Source of the DNA: Saccharofermentans sp.
GTDB lineage: Bacteria > Bacillota > Clostridia > Saccharofermentanales > Saccharofermentanaceae
Direction: 5' to 3'
Assembly: GCA_016292155.1 (NCBI GenBank)
Contig: JAEFBC010000021.1
Location: forward strand, 1-32,489
Length of the DNA stretch: 32,489 bases
This document shows positions 9,058 through 18,400 of this stretch, in pieces. The position numbers and the translations under genes are program-made. The stretch's first letter is position 1; every line of letters starts with the position of its first letter. The notes beneath the pieces are model-generated. The model did no database searches. It had not been told where the DNA came from and saw only the letters and a program-made list of their open reading frames with translations.

Positions 9058-9495
9058 ATGAATAATGACAGTAGAGAACAGCAGGTAGACCAGCTGTTAA
9101 GAGGCGTCTACAGAATGTGTGTTAACAGGGACAATTGCGACGGTTGTCCGTTCTATATCACCAAGTGTACATTTGAAGAACCCAAGCCCAGGACATGGTT
9201 TGACGAAGAGACCATTACTATCCAGACGGCTCCTGATATCGCGAGTGTTCCTGAAGAGCCTGCTGCACCTGTCGTTCCCGCTGCTCCTGTAGTTCCGATT
9301 GCTGAGGAAGTGGCCGAGAAGCCTGCTGAGAAGGAGTCAGAAGGCACGTGGATCGTGAGCACGACGATGGGCACGGCATTCACGAAGTATGTCTTTATCT
9401 GCTCCAAGTGCGGATACAGGAAAGAGTCATTTTTCTCGATCACACCCATTACTTACTGCCCTGAATGTGAGAAGCGCAAGGCCGGTCTGCTTTAA
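9058..9495 (+). CDS. hypothetical protein with Cys cluster, Pro/Ala/Val-rich linker and C-terminal zinc ribbon
   Basis: CVNRDNCDGCPFYITKC at N-terminus; CSKCGY...YCPECEK ribbon at C-terminus; AAAAGGAGT SD. Confidence 0.75.
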   Translation: MNNDSREQQVDQLLRGVYRMCVNRDNCDGCPFYITKCTFEEPKPRTWFDEETITIQTAPDIASVPEEPAAPVVPAAPVVPIAEEVAEKPAEKESEGTWIVSTTMGTAFTKYVFICSKCGYRKESFFSITPITYCPECEKRKAGLL

Positions 9496-9571
9496 TTGAC
9501 AAACCGGCGGTTAGAAAATACAATCGATTTATTGAATATTATTCTTCAAAAGCCTGAAGGGGGTTCACACC

Positions 9572-10480
9572 ATGAGCACGATTGAAAAGACTTTTAACGA
9601 CGGCGAGATCATCATCAAAGAAGGCGACACAGGCAACACATTCTTCCAGCTTTTGGCAGGCAAGGCTGCAGTTTACAAGAACTACGGCAAGGCTGATGAA
9701 GTTCAGATCGCTGTTTTCGAACCCGGACAGTATTTTGGCGAGATGGCCGTAATCGAGAACTACCCCAGAAGCGCTACAGTCGTTGCTTTGGGCGAAGCTC
9801 AGGTCGACGAGATCGCAGCAGAAGAACTCAATGAATACTTCACACAGAATCCTGAGAAGATCCTTGCCATCATGGAGATTTTCGGCAGCAGGATCAAGAA
9901 GATGACTGAAGATGCAAACGAAGCCAAGAAGGCTTTGGACGATGCAAGAAGAACAAATTCCAAGGACAAGTATTTGAGCTTCTTCGCTCAGATGGCTCAG
10001 CAGTCGATCTACCTCACATCCAAGAATTTCAGACTTGAGCGTCCGAGCGCAGAAGAGCTCCGTGAGGCTTCAAGACTTGTTTCCAGCCAGAGCACAGGCG
10101 ACGGCGAGACATACAACTACGGAACGATCATCTTCAAGGAAGGCGACGTCGGCAAGTGCATGTATATCCTCCACAGCGGCAGCGTCGGCATCTACAGCAA
10201 GTACGGTGCAGTTGATGAATTGAAGCTCCAGGAAGTTGAGCCTGTTGCATGCTTCGGCGAGATGGAAATGCTCTCAGGCGAGGCTCGTGACACCACAGCC
10301 GTTGCAGAAGTTGGCGACACAAGAGTCGAGATCATCCGCGCAGAAGATCTCCCCGGCCTTTTCAAGACAGCTCCTGCCAAGATCGACATGATCCTGAAGA
10401 ACCTCTCATACCGTTTGAGAAGCATCACATACGATTACTTCAAGGCCTGCAAGGAGATCTACGATTCCGCAAACGGCTGA
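9572..10480 (+). CDS. tandem cyclic-nucleotide-binding (CNB) domain protein
   Basis: Two phosphate-binding-cassette-like motifs: FGEMAVIENYPRSATVVA and FGEMEMLSGEARDTTAVA; AAGGGGG SD. Confidence 0.88.
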   Translation: MSTIEKTFNDGEIIIKEGDTGNTFFQLLAGKAAVYKNYGKADEVQIAVFEPGQYFGEMAVIENYPRSATVVALGEAQVDEIAAEELNEYFTQNPEKILAIMEIFGSRIKKMTEDANEAKKALDDARRTNSKDKYLSFFAQMAQQSIYLTSKNFRLERPSAEELREASRLVSSQSTGDGETYNYGTIIFKEGDVGKCMYILHSGSVGIYSKYGAVDELKLQEVEPVACFGEMEMLSGEARDTTAVAEVGDTRVEIIRAEDLPGLFKTAPAKIDMILKNLSYRLRSITYDYFKACKEIYDSANG

Positions 10481-10506
10481 TATCTGCATTAAGTGAAAAT
10501 ATTAAT

Positions 10507-10537
10507 GGCGGTGTCTTTCGAAGGCACCGCCTTTTTT
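10507..10537 (+). terminator. intrinsic terminator after CNB gene
   Basis: GGCGGTGTCTT-TCG-AAGGCACCGCC (one G.T pair) followed by TTTTTT. Confidence 0.9.
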
Positions 10538-10550
10538 GTTATGTGAAAGT

Positions 10551-10587
10551 GTATCTGAAACGGGGTATTTTTCGAGGTTTCAGATAC
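10551..10587. repeat. inverted repeat
   Basis: GTATCTGAAAC(10551-10561)/GTTTCAGATAC(10577-10587), perfect 11-bp arms. Confidence 0.8.
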
Positions 10588-10621
10588 AGTTGCTCTGAGG
10601 ACGCTTGTGCAAAAACTGAAG

Positions 10622-10712
10622 TGTATAATTATTGCCCCAAAAAAAGCCCAATAATTATACAAAAACGGCTTTTTGTATAATTTTAGCCCCATTTTTGCAT
10701 CAATAATTTTAC
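10622..10712. repeat. two-unit tandem stem-loop array, 52-nt period
   Basis: TGTATAATTATTGCCCCA(10622) and TGTATAATTTTAGCCCCA(10674); CAATAATTATAC(10649) and CAATAATTTTAC(10701), same +27 offset in each unit. Confidence 0.8.
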
Positions 10713-10833
10713 AGCGGGAGTCGGGCCATGAAGCGACTTGTAATTTTCCTTCAAAAAATTGTTTTGCATCCCAATTTTTCAAATAACAGGTACCAGTTTA
10801 AGCGCCAAGGCGTCCTGTCTGCCGAATAAATAA

Positions 10834-10885
10834 GTGCCGGTTCTTTCGCTGACGGAAAACAGTAAAAGTCAGCAAAGACCGGCAC
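10834..10885 (-). terminator. long hairpin, probable terminator of the CDS ending at 10923
   Basis: GTGCCGGTTCTTTCGCTGAC(10834-10853)/GTCAGCAAAGACCGGCAC(10868-10885): about 18 bp with two single-nt bulges. Confidence 0.65.
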
Positions 10886-10922
10886 GTATGTCAAAAGGGT
10901 TTCTATTCCTATTTTCTTATCT

Positions 10923-11588
10923 TCAAACCTCTGCGTCAGCGAGGTCCTTCTGCTCTGACATTGCCTTGTTTGTAACTATCGTGAAGCTTCCTACAAAGCA
11001 GATGGCGAAGCAGATTCCGAGTGCCAGATTCCTGAATGCAAGGCCCCAGAGGATGATCATTGCAATGAACAAAGCTGTTTTTGTTACTGTGATCCCAAGG
11101 ATCTTCTTTGTTGCAACTCTGGAGATGAGCTTATCCTCATACTCAGCTTCCTTTGCCTGGCCTGAACCGACAGAGCTTCTTAAATGTTCGATCATGGAGT
11201 GGTCGAAATATGCCATTTCTTTCTCGAGGCCTTCTGCGAAAAATCTTCTGCCCTCAACGAACTTATCTGTTGATTCTTCGAACCAGCGCTCAAGGCCCTT
11301 CTTTGTTGAAGGCTCGCCTGCGATCCTTCTGATCTCTGACAAACCGATGATGTACTTTTTCTTGTCGATCTTCTTTGTCATGAAGAAGATCTCTGACTGG
11401 GGCAGATCCTTGATGGTCTTGCCGTCAGCGGTAACGAAGCTCTGCTTTGCTTCTGTGAGCATGTTGCTCAGTACTTCATATGAGAGAACACTTCTTAAGC
11501 TCTCGTGGATCTGGATCCTGCCGTCTGCGACTCTCTTGAGCCAGAACTTTGAAAGTGTGTTGATATCTGTGCCTTTTACGTATTCCAT
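10923..11588 (-). CDS. hypothetical protein with C-terminal transmembrane helices
   Basis: Start placed at MEYVKGTDIN (GCGAGGA SD upstream) rather than 11744; two C-terminal hydrophobic segments. Confidence 0.7.
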   Translation of the reverse strand: MEYVKGTDINTLSKFWLKRVADGRIQIHESLRSVLSYEVLSNMLTEAKQSFVTADGKTIKDLPQSEIFFMTKKIDKKKYIIGLSEIRRIAGEPSTKKGLERWFEESTDKFVEGRRFFAEGLEKEMAYFDHSMIEHLRSSVGSGQAKEAEYEDKLISRVATKKILGITVTKTALFIAMIILWGLAFRNLALGICFAICFVGSFTIVTNKAMSEQKDLADAEV

Positions 11589-11724
11589 AACTGTTTTCCT
11601 CGCTTTTCGTTTTGGTTTTGCTTTTGACAGCGTAATAGTAACAGGCAAACGGGCGTCAAAACGGAAAGTGTCACGAATGGCACTTTTATTGTCGTGAATG
11701 GAACAGATTTGTCGTAAAAGAACC

Positions 11725-12477
11725 TTACAAGGGCTTTTCCGCACTCAATCCGTAGTACGCGCGGTAGAGGATTATCCGGCCGCCAATTGTGTTCTCCGCG
11801 ATGTATTTGTCGAGCAGGTCCTCATCCAGAGGCGCGCCTTCGATCGCCACGCCGTCAAGTATCGGAACGGCCTCCAGAAAGTTCTTGAACGATTCCCTGT
11901 CCTTGAAATATTCGCGCGTGTGGATTGGCACGAGCTCTGCGTGCGCAAAACCAGCTTTCAGCACATTCTCATAGTCGGTGATCGAGACCGGCACGGGATC
12001 TTCATAGCCCTGGCCGCCGCCCATTATGAGCTTTAAGTTCCAGCAGTCGTACTTGTCGACGCCCCTGATGAGAAGGTGCCCTCCGGGCTTCAAGCACTTT
12101 AAGATCCGGGAAGGATCGGTGCAGGTGTGGCGCGCAACGACGATGTCGAAATGCTCATCCGGCACATCCATGTTGAGATTGTCCATGACCTTGAAAGAGA
12201 TGTTTTTGCGGCCGCTCTTTGCGAGATTTGCGCGCGCGGTTTCCACCATGGCAGGGGAGTAGTCCGTGCCTAGTATCTCTTTGCAGTCAGGGAAGAACTC
12301 TAAGATCTTCTCGCCGCCTGCGGTGCCGAGATCCAGGATGTGTGAATCCGGCGTGGCGAACGAACGAAGCAGACCGTAAAGATCCCAGTCTGTCAGGCAC
12401 TCCTCGTGAATTCCATACTCATCGAAACTCCAATGAGCCATCTTCTCGAAATATTCAAAATCGCTATCGTGAGACAT
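11725..12477 (-). CDS. class I SAM-dependent methyltransferase
   Basis: ILDLGTAGGEKILEF motif I, GTDYSPAMVETARANLA, HFDIVVARHTCTDPSRILKCLKPGGHLLIRG; AAAGGAGG SD. Confidence 0.9.
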   Translation of the reverse strand: MSHDSDFEYFEKMAHWSFDEYGIHEECLTDWDLYGLLRSFATPDSHILDLGTAGGEKILEFFPDCKEILGTDYSPAMVETARANLAKSGRKNISFKVMDNLNMDVPDEHFDIVVARHTCTDPSRILKCLKPGGHLLIRGVDKYDCWNLKLIMGGGQGYEDPVPVSITDYENVLKAGFAHAELVPIHTREYFKDRESFKNFLEAVPILDGVAIEGAPLDEDLLDKYIAENTIGGRIILYRAYYGLSAEKPL

Positions 12478-12640
12478 AAAAAAGAACCTCCTTTCACGAA
12501 CAGCAAAACCTGCGGGGCAATGCCCCGTCCTACTTTGTCATTCATGATGAGATTCTAAGGTTCTTATCATTAGTAACCCCGCTCGATTATGAGCGTCGCG
12601 GCTGCAGAACGCGAATAACTAATTGATCTGCAACATATTT

Positions 12641-12649
12641 ATTATACCA
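12641..12649 (-). promoter_or_regulatory. extended -10 promoter element (TGGTATAAT on minus)
   Basis: Matches TGNTAYAAT; about 160 nt upstream of the methyltransferase start. Confidence 0.45.
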
Positions 12650-12688
12650 TGCCTGCAGCCGCCTTAAAAAGACCCTTTACAGCAAAAA

Positions 12689-12722
12689 GGTAATATGTTA
12701 CCATAATGCGTAATATATTACC
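12689..12722. promoter_or_regulatory. two tandem palindromes, candidate MarR operators
   Basis: GGTAATATGTTACC (12689-12702) and CGTAATATATTACC (12709-12722), centres 20 bp apart, upstream of the marR-type gene. Confidence 0.6.
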
Positions 12723-12786
12723 TATCGCAGAAGCAGAAGCAAAAGCAAATGCAGAAGCCGATGGTAAAGGAATAAGGAGAAGAAAT

Positions 12787-13260
12787 ATGAGTATTGAAGA
12801 TACGGTTAACAGCAACACTCTGGATTTCGAAGGGATCCCTTCCAGTTATTATCTTCTGGGACTTTTGAGCGCATTTGAGAACCGCTTCCAGGCGATGGCC
12901 GACAGCATGATGAAGGAGATCAGCTGGAAGCAGTTTTTCGCGATCATATGCATAAACATGTGTAAGGAAGCGCCGACGATAAGAGAACTGTCTGAGATAT
13001 TGGGCAGCTCGCACCAGAACGTAAAGCAGATCCTCTTAAAGCTCGAGAGCAAGGGCTTTATAGAGTTCAAAGAGGACGGGAATGACAAGAGAAAGCAGAG
13101 GATCGTCCTCACGAAGAAGTGCATGAGATTCTGCGAAAAGAATAACGGGATGAGCATGAAGGTCATGGAAAAGATGTTTGAAGGTATCCCGGAAAAAGAT
13201 CTCAAGACAACGATCAGGACGATCACGAAGATCGAGAAGAACCTCACGGAGACAGTGTAA
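12787..13260 (+). CDS. MarR family transcriptional regulator
   Basis: wHTH segment TIRELSEILGSSHQNVKQILLKLESKGFIEFKEDGNDKRKQRIVLT; start at MSIEDT with AAGGAGA SD. Confidence 0.85.
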   Translation: MSIEDTVNSNTLDFEGIPSSYYLLGLLSAFENRFQAMADSMMKEISWKQFFAIICINMCKEAPTIRELSEILGSSHQNVKQILLKLESKGFIEFKEDGNDKRKQRIVLTKKCMRFCEKNNGMSMKVMEKMFEGIPEKDLKTTIRTITKIEKNLTETV

Positions 13261-13788
13261 ATGAACGGAATAATCATATATAAATCAAAGTACGGCGCAG
13301 CGAAGAAGTATGCCGGATGGCTCTCTGAAGCGACCGGTTTCCCCTGCGTTTCCACCAAGGAAGCCGACATGGATAAGGTCGCATCCTGCGATGTTGTCAT
13401 CGTCGGAGGCGCAGTGTATGCATCAGGCATCTCATGCACATCCTTCCTTAAGAAGAACATAGGAAAACTTAAGGGCAAGAAGATCTTAGTCTATACATGT
13501 GCGGCTTCACCCTACAATAAGAAGTTTGTTGATGCATTGATAGATATGAACATGAAAGACGACCTGAAGGGCATTCCCGTTTACTACTGCAGGGGTGCGT
13601 TCGACTTGAAGAATATGTCATTTGCGGACAGGACGCTCTGCAAAATGCTCAGGAAAGCGGTCGCCAAGAAAGATCCGAAGGACTGGGAGCTCTGGGAAAG
13701 CGCACTTATGGAATGCAAGGAAGATGAGAGTTGTGACTGGACGGACAAGTCCTATTTGGAGCCTGTAATAGAGGCAATTAATAATTAG
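13261..13788 (+). CDS. flavodoxin-domain protein
   Basis: GIIIYKSKYGAAKKYAGWL FMN-binding start, VIVGGAVYASGI; ATG directly abuts the stop codon of the MarR gene. Confidence 0.85.
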   Translation: MNGIIIYKSKYGAAKKYAGWLSEATGFPCVSTKEADMDKVASCDVVIVGGAVYASGISCTSFLKKNIGKLKGKKILVYTCAASPYNKKFVDALIDMNMKDDLKGIPVYYCRGAFDLKNMSFADRTLCKMLRKAVAKKDPKDWELWESALMECKEDESCDWTDKSYLEPVIEAINN

Positions 13789-13821
13789 TCTTATTCTTGT
13801 AATGAAGTTGCCCTGAAATTC

Positions 13822-13830
13822 TGATACAAT
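13822..13830 (+). promoter_or_regulatory. extended -10 promoter element TGATACAAT
   Basis: 32 nt upstream of the CDS at 13862. Confidence 0.5.
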
Positions 13831-13861
13831 GCTAAAATCAGTAACTTAAATTGGTGGGCGC

Positions 13862-15349
13862 ATGCGATTAAAAGACTTATTAAGATTTAAGAACATTGTA
13901 ATTCAGTGTCACGACAATCCGGACGCGGATGCTATTGCATCAGGGTTTGCGTTGAAGTGGTTTTTCGAGAAGAACGGCAAAGATGTCAGATTTATCTACA
14001 GAGGCCGTAATGAGATCAAGAAGAGCAATCTTACGATCATGGTCAAGAAGCTCGAGATCCCGATCGAGTATGTGCCCTTTATCAGTACCGAAGAGACGCC
14101 TGACCTTCTGATCACGGTCGACTGCCAGTACGGTGAGAAGAATGTTACCATGACAGCGGCTAAGAAGGTTGCCATCATCGACCACCACAGAAAGCTGGTC
14201 GAGACTGACGATAAGCTCTCCAACATCAACAACGAACTCGGCAGCTGTTCCACAGTCGTGTGGAAGATGCTGAGGGAGGAAGGATACGATCCGAACGAGA
14301 ATAAGTATGTCGCAACAGCCCTTTACTACGGCCTTTACACCGACACGAACAGACTCTCGGAAGTATCGCACCCTATTGACCGGGACATGCTCGATTCCCT
14401 GAATTTCAACAAGGCTATCGTTACGGAGATGAGCAACTCCAACATCTCTTTGAACGAGCTCCAGATCACGGGAAAAGCGATCCTTAATTATGAATACTAC
14501 GAGAGCAATAAATATCTTGTAATCGAGGCAGAACCCTGCGATCCTTCGATCCTCGGTGTCATCAGTGACTTCGCTCTTGAGACAGAGGGAGTTGATGTCT
14601 GCGTCGCATATTACGTAAGCCCTTACGAAGTTAAATTCTCCGTAAGAAGCTGCTCCAAGGAAGTCTATGCCAACGAGCTCGCAGCATACCTTGCTGACGG
14701 AATGGGCGGCGGCGGCGGTCACATCCTGAAGGCCGGCGGCACCATCAAGCCCGAACTTCTCACAAAGCCCGCAAAGGAGCTCATCAGGGAAAGACTGGCT
14801 CTCTATTACGATACATATCTCGTTATCTATGCAAAGGATACGACGCTCGATACATCCAGGATGAGACGCTATTCCAAGATCCAGCAGACGATGGGCACTG
14901 TAAGGCTTGCAGATGTTTTCCCTGTCGGAACACATATCAATATCAGAACTTTGGAAGGCGACGTCGACACAGTTATCGACGAGGAAGCTTATCTCATGAT
15001 CGGTGTTGAAGGCGAGATCTATCCGATCTCCGAACAGAAGGTCAAGAGCAGCTATGAATTCACGAACTTCGTCTATACGAGAGATTTCGAATATGAGCCT
15101 AGGATCAGGAATTCCGGCACAGGCGAGATCAAGTACGTTCTTCCCTTTGCAAAGACAGTAAGGTCCCTCGGTACATCCATCATATTCGCAAAGCCTCTGG
15201 AGCAGCCTGTAAAGCTCTTCACGGCATGGACCGAGGACAAGTACTATTCAGGCAGAGTAGGCGATTATATCGCTGTCAGAGCCGACGACGAGCATGATAT
15301 CTACATCATCAACAAAGATATTATGGACAAGTCCTATAAGGCGTTCTGA
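13862..15349 (+). CDS. DHH family phosphoesterase (NrnA-like) with C-terminal extension
   Basis: CHDNPDADAIASG, IIDHHRK (DHH), DHHA1 GMGGGGGHILKAGG; extra ~170 aa ending YYSGRVGDYIAVRADDEHDIYIINKDIMDKSY. Confidence 0.88.
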   Translation: MRLKDLLRFKNIVIQCHDNPDADAIASGFALKWFFEKNGKDVRFIYRGRNEIKKSNLTIMVKKLEIPIEYVPFISTEETPDLLITVDCQYGEKNVTMTAAKKVAIIDHHRKLVETDDKLSNINNELGSCSTVVWKMLREEGYDPNENKYVATALYYGLYTDTNRLSEVSHPIDRDMLDSLNFNKAIVTEMSNSNISLNELQITGKAILNYEYYESNKYLVIEAEPCDPSILGVISDFALETEGVDVCVAYYVSPYEVKFSVRSCSKEVYANELAAYLADGMGGGGGHILKAGGTIKPELLTKPAKELIRERLALYYDTYLVIYAKDTTLDTSRMRRYSKIQQTMGTVRLADVFPVGTHINIRTLEGDVDTVIDEEAYLMIGVEGEIYPISEQKVKSSYEFTNFVYTRDFEYEPRIRNSGTGEIKYVLPFAKTVRSLGTSIIFAKPLEQPVKLFTAWTEDKYYSGRVGDYIAVRADDEHDIYIINKDIMDKSYKAF

Positions 15350-15377
15350 TCACGGATTAAAAATGCAGATAATTTAA

Positions 15378-15402
15378 GGGCCGTCTCTTTTAGAGGCGGC
15401 CC
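15378..15402. terminator. hairpin between convergent genes
   Basis: GGGCCGTCTC(15378-15387)/GAGGCGGCCC(15393-15402), one wobble pair; weak T-tracts. Confidence 0.6.
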
Positions 15403-15436
15403 TGATTGGTTAATTCATTACAGGTTACAGAAGTAC

Positions 15437-18400
15437 TTACAGTCCGTACTTGGATTTTGTTGCTTCATCGAGAGCAGCGTCGTTAAGTATCTTCTTACCC
15501 TTTTCGATCAGTTCTTCGACAGTGTAATGCTTAACATATCCCGGCTTGATGCTATAGGTGCTGAGATATGAGTATACATAATACCTTTCTGTTTCCTTGT
15601 GATAGCAATAGAACTGCTCAACGCATGCGATCTCAAACAGTGTTTCAGGGTCATAAACAAAGAGGAGATCTTCTGCCTGGATATAAAGCTCGGAGCCGTT
15701 ATTCTCGAACCATGCTTTGGTCCTTCTTTCATCCGTAAAATACTTCATCTCGCACTTCTTTATGAGGTCGCCGGTCTTGCTGTCATATTTAGAGATATAA
15801 CCGTCGCCGACTACGTAGAAAACATTGTCCTTGAAGATCGCGCAGTCTACATAGTCGCCGTTGCGTTCAATTGTATATTTCTCCTTCAGCTTGTTATCCG
15901 TTACAAGGATCGTGCCTCCGTCGGAGAATAATATCAGTGACTTGTCTTCGGATGTTGTAACATAAATATTCTTCGTATTGGAGAATTCCCAGTTATCCGG
16001 AATATCAATCGTATCGTAATCCATGGAAGACATGTCAACGACATAGATAGTATCTGTTATGAAAAGGAATGCTTTATCGAGACTCTTTATGTAAGTGCCG
16101 TTGAATTTTTTCGTATCAAAATCATCAGTCTTAAGTCCGGAGATCTTCAGTTCCTCTTTGTCTGAGCCGTCATAATTAAAGAACGTAAAGATTACAGAGT
16201 CAGATGAATAGTCTTTGCTGTAAGAGATGACCTTGCCAGAAGAGCAGATGTCACTGTACTGGAGATCCAGATTCATGAGAGTTACTTTCTCTTTTTTGGC
16301 ATCGACCATACAGACGTCATTTCCTAAAGTAATGTAGAACTTACCGTCAATGCATTCAACATTTAATTCGGAGGAGAAAACATCGACATCACGGAGATCT
16401 TCTGTATAAGCCAGCTTGCCTGACTTAAGATCGATTATGCTGACTATGAGATGTGTTATATACTTCTGATCTTCGTTATCGGTCTCTTCTGTAGTGATAG
16501 AAGCGGTAACAAGATAATTCCCGTCTGAATCAAATGCCTGGGACGTGGAACCGATCGAGAAGCCGGACGGAGCTTTTACAGCCGTCCATTCGTCATCCTG
16601 AAGGGAACGCTTATAGCATATGATATCCGTATCGTATTTTGAGACTAAGTAGACGTCATCTCCTATAGCGCCGGTACTGATGTTTTTGTTGTTCGTGGTG
16701 AAAGAATAAAATCTGTTATCTTTCTTGTTTGCAGAGTATATATATTCGCCGCTGCTTAATATGAATTCCGGCATTCCGTTCTCGTTAAAGTCTCCAGCAG
16801 CAACAACCGAACTGCCTGCTGAATACCTGTGCAGTTCTTTTCCGGTCTCAAGATCATAGATGCCGATCACATCACCAACGTAGAAGACAACTGCGCTGCG
16901 CGAAGGCAGATACATGATGCCGGGACCCTCTGACAGCTGTGTATATTCCAGATCCGTTGACCACGTCTGACCGGTCTTGACGTTATAGATGGTAAAAGTC
17001 TTGACCGCGGGTACGAGGTTACTGAGCCTGTTTGTGTACCGGAAAGATGTATTGACTAAGTCTTTGGTGCTGACCACACAGAGGTAATCGTTATCAACAA
17101 ACTTTATTTCGTGCACGAAATGAGCATCAATAGAAAAAGACTTGATATTTGATGTTGCAGTGTCAAAGATATTGATGTTGATATCATCAGTTGCAAAAGA
17201 TGACTCGGTATATGCAAAACGGCTGCAGTCAGGGGAAATGCCGAGATCTGAGACAGCAGATATGTATTTATTGTCGCTTACCGTATAAGACGTTTCTTCT
17301 TTGCCGTCTCTCGAAGAAAGTCTTACAACAGTAGCTCCGCCTGTATAAACGATGATATCTGTCGATGAGAAACTGATATAGCTGTCACTGAACGGTACAG
17401 AAGAAGAGGGCTTATTATATACCCACATCTGTTTTCCGGAGGGAAGGTTATAAGCCTCGATCGAAAAAGGATATGTGATGACTAACGTCTCGTTGTTGGG
17501 AATATCGATCCTTACAGGATTATTCCTGCATGTCAGCTCGAAAAGAAGTTCGCGGGTCTCAGTGTCCCAGCAATAAGCGGTTCCTGCCGAGTCAACTGCC
17601 GCAAGATAAGCCTGATCGGCAGACAGGATGCTCTTTTCAATTGAATATTTACACTTAAAGTTCCAGGCTGCCGTGAATTCCAGACTGCTGAGGGATTTAT
17701 ATGCTGCGGTTGCATCTGCGATCGCACGTACAGCAGGTGCGGTTACGGGCTTCTTGTCTCTCTTATTGGAAGGGAGGGATGCCAGTGCCAGCTGGATAGC
17801 ATCAGCTCTCTTGCCGTTCTCGAGAAGCTGCTCTGACTCGTTTGCAAGATAGACCGATCTGCTGCGCAGGGATTCCAGATAAGCATTGTTGATCTGTATC
17901 CTGCTGTAGAGCATGTATCCGCCGAAAGCGAGAACGCCTGCAAATGCTGCTGCAACTATAGCGGCAGCACGCTTCATCCTGTACTGTCTCGAGCGCCTCT
18001 GGAGCTCGTCGTATGAACATCCGAGAAGGCCTGCCGCAAGGCGGGGGAGCTCTTCCTTGTCCGCTCTGCTCAACGGCATTCTGTAATCGCAGGAGAGCGG
18101 TTCCACAGGCACATTTACCATGTGCGGGAAACCATTGGAATCAATGATCTCTTTCTCGATCGTGAGGAGCTCTTCAGGAATTACGTCCTGAGGTTCGCCG
18201 TCGCAGAGAACCGTGAAGATCTTATCTTTGGAGTGAGTCTTAAGGAAGGTCTGGATCTCTCTTTTGACCCACATTGATTCTTTAGTGTTGGTGGAGCAGA
18301 TAACGATCAGGTACTCGGATTTTTCGAGCGCGTTGGTAATCGTCTCAGTAAGGTCGCTCGTGATGGGGAGCTCGTCCTTGTCTCTGAAGATACGTGTGAT

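Noticed and set aside
10489-10782. 97-aa minus-strand ORF (MKNWDAKQFFEGKLQVASW...)
   Set aside because: Runs through the terminator and the palindromic array; no convincing SD or domain; more likely a chance open frame over the structured element.
10834-11697. 287-aa plus-strand ORF
   Set aside because: Shadow ORF antisense to the better-supported 10923-11588 CDS, starting inside a terminator hairpin.
12478-12545. Possible short upstream ORF (MNDKVGRGIAPQVLLFVKGGSF...) in the methyltransferase leader
   Set aside because: Out of frame with the main gene, no SD found; does not resemble a known leader peptide such as those of erm genes.
13940-14935. 331-aa minus-strand ORF
   Set aside because: Antisense to the DHH phosphoesterase, whose motifs are clear; composition is typical of a shadow frame.
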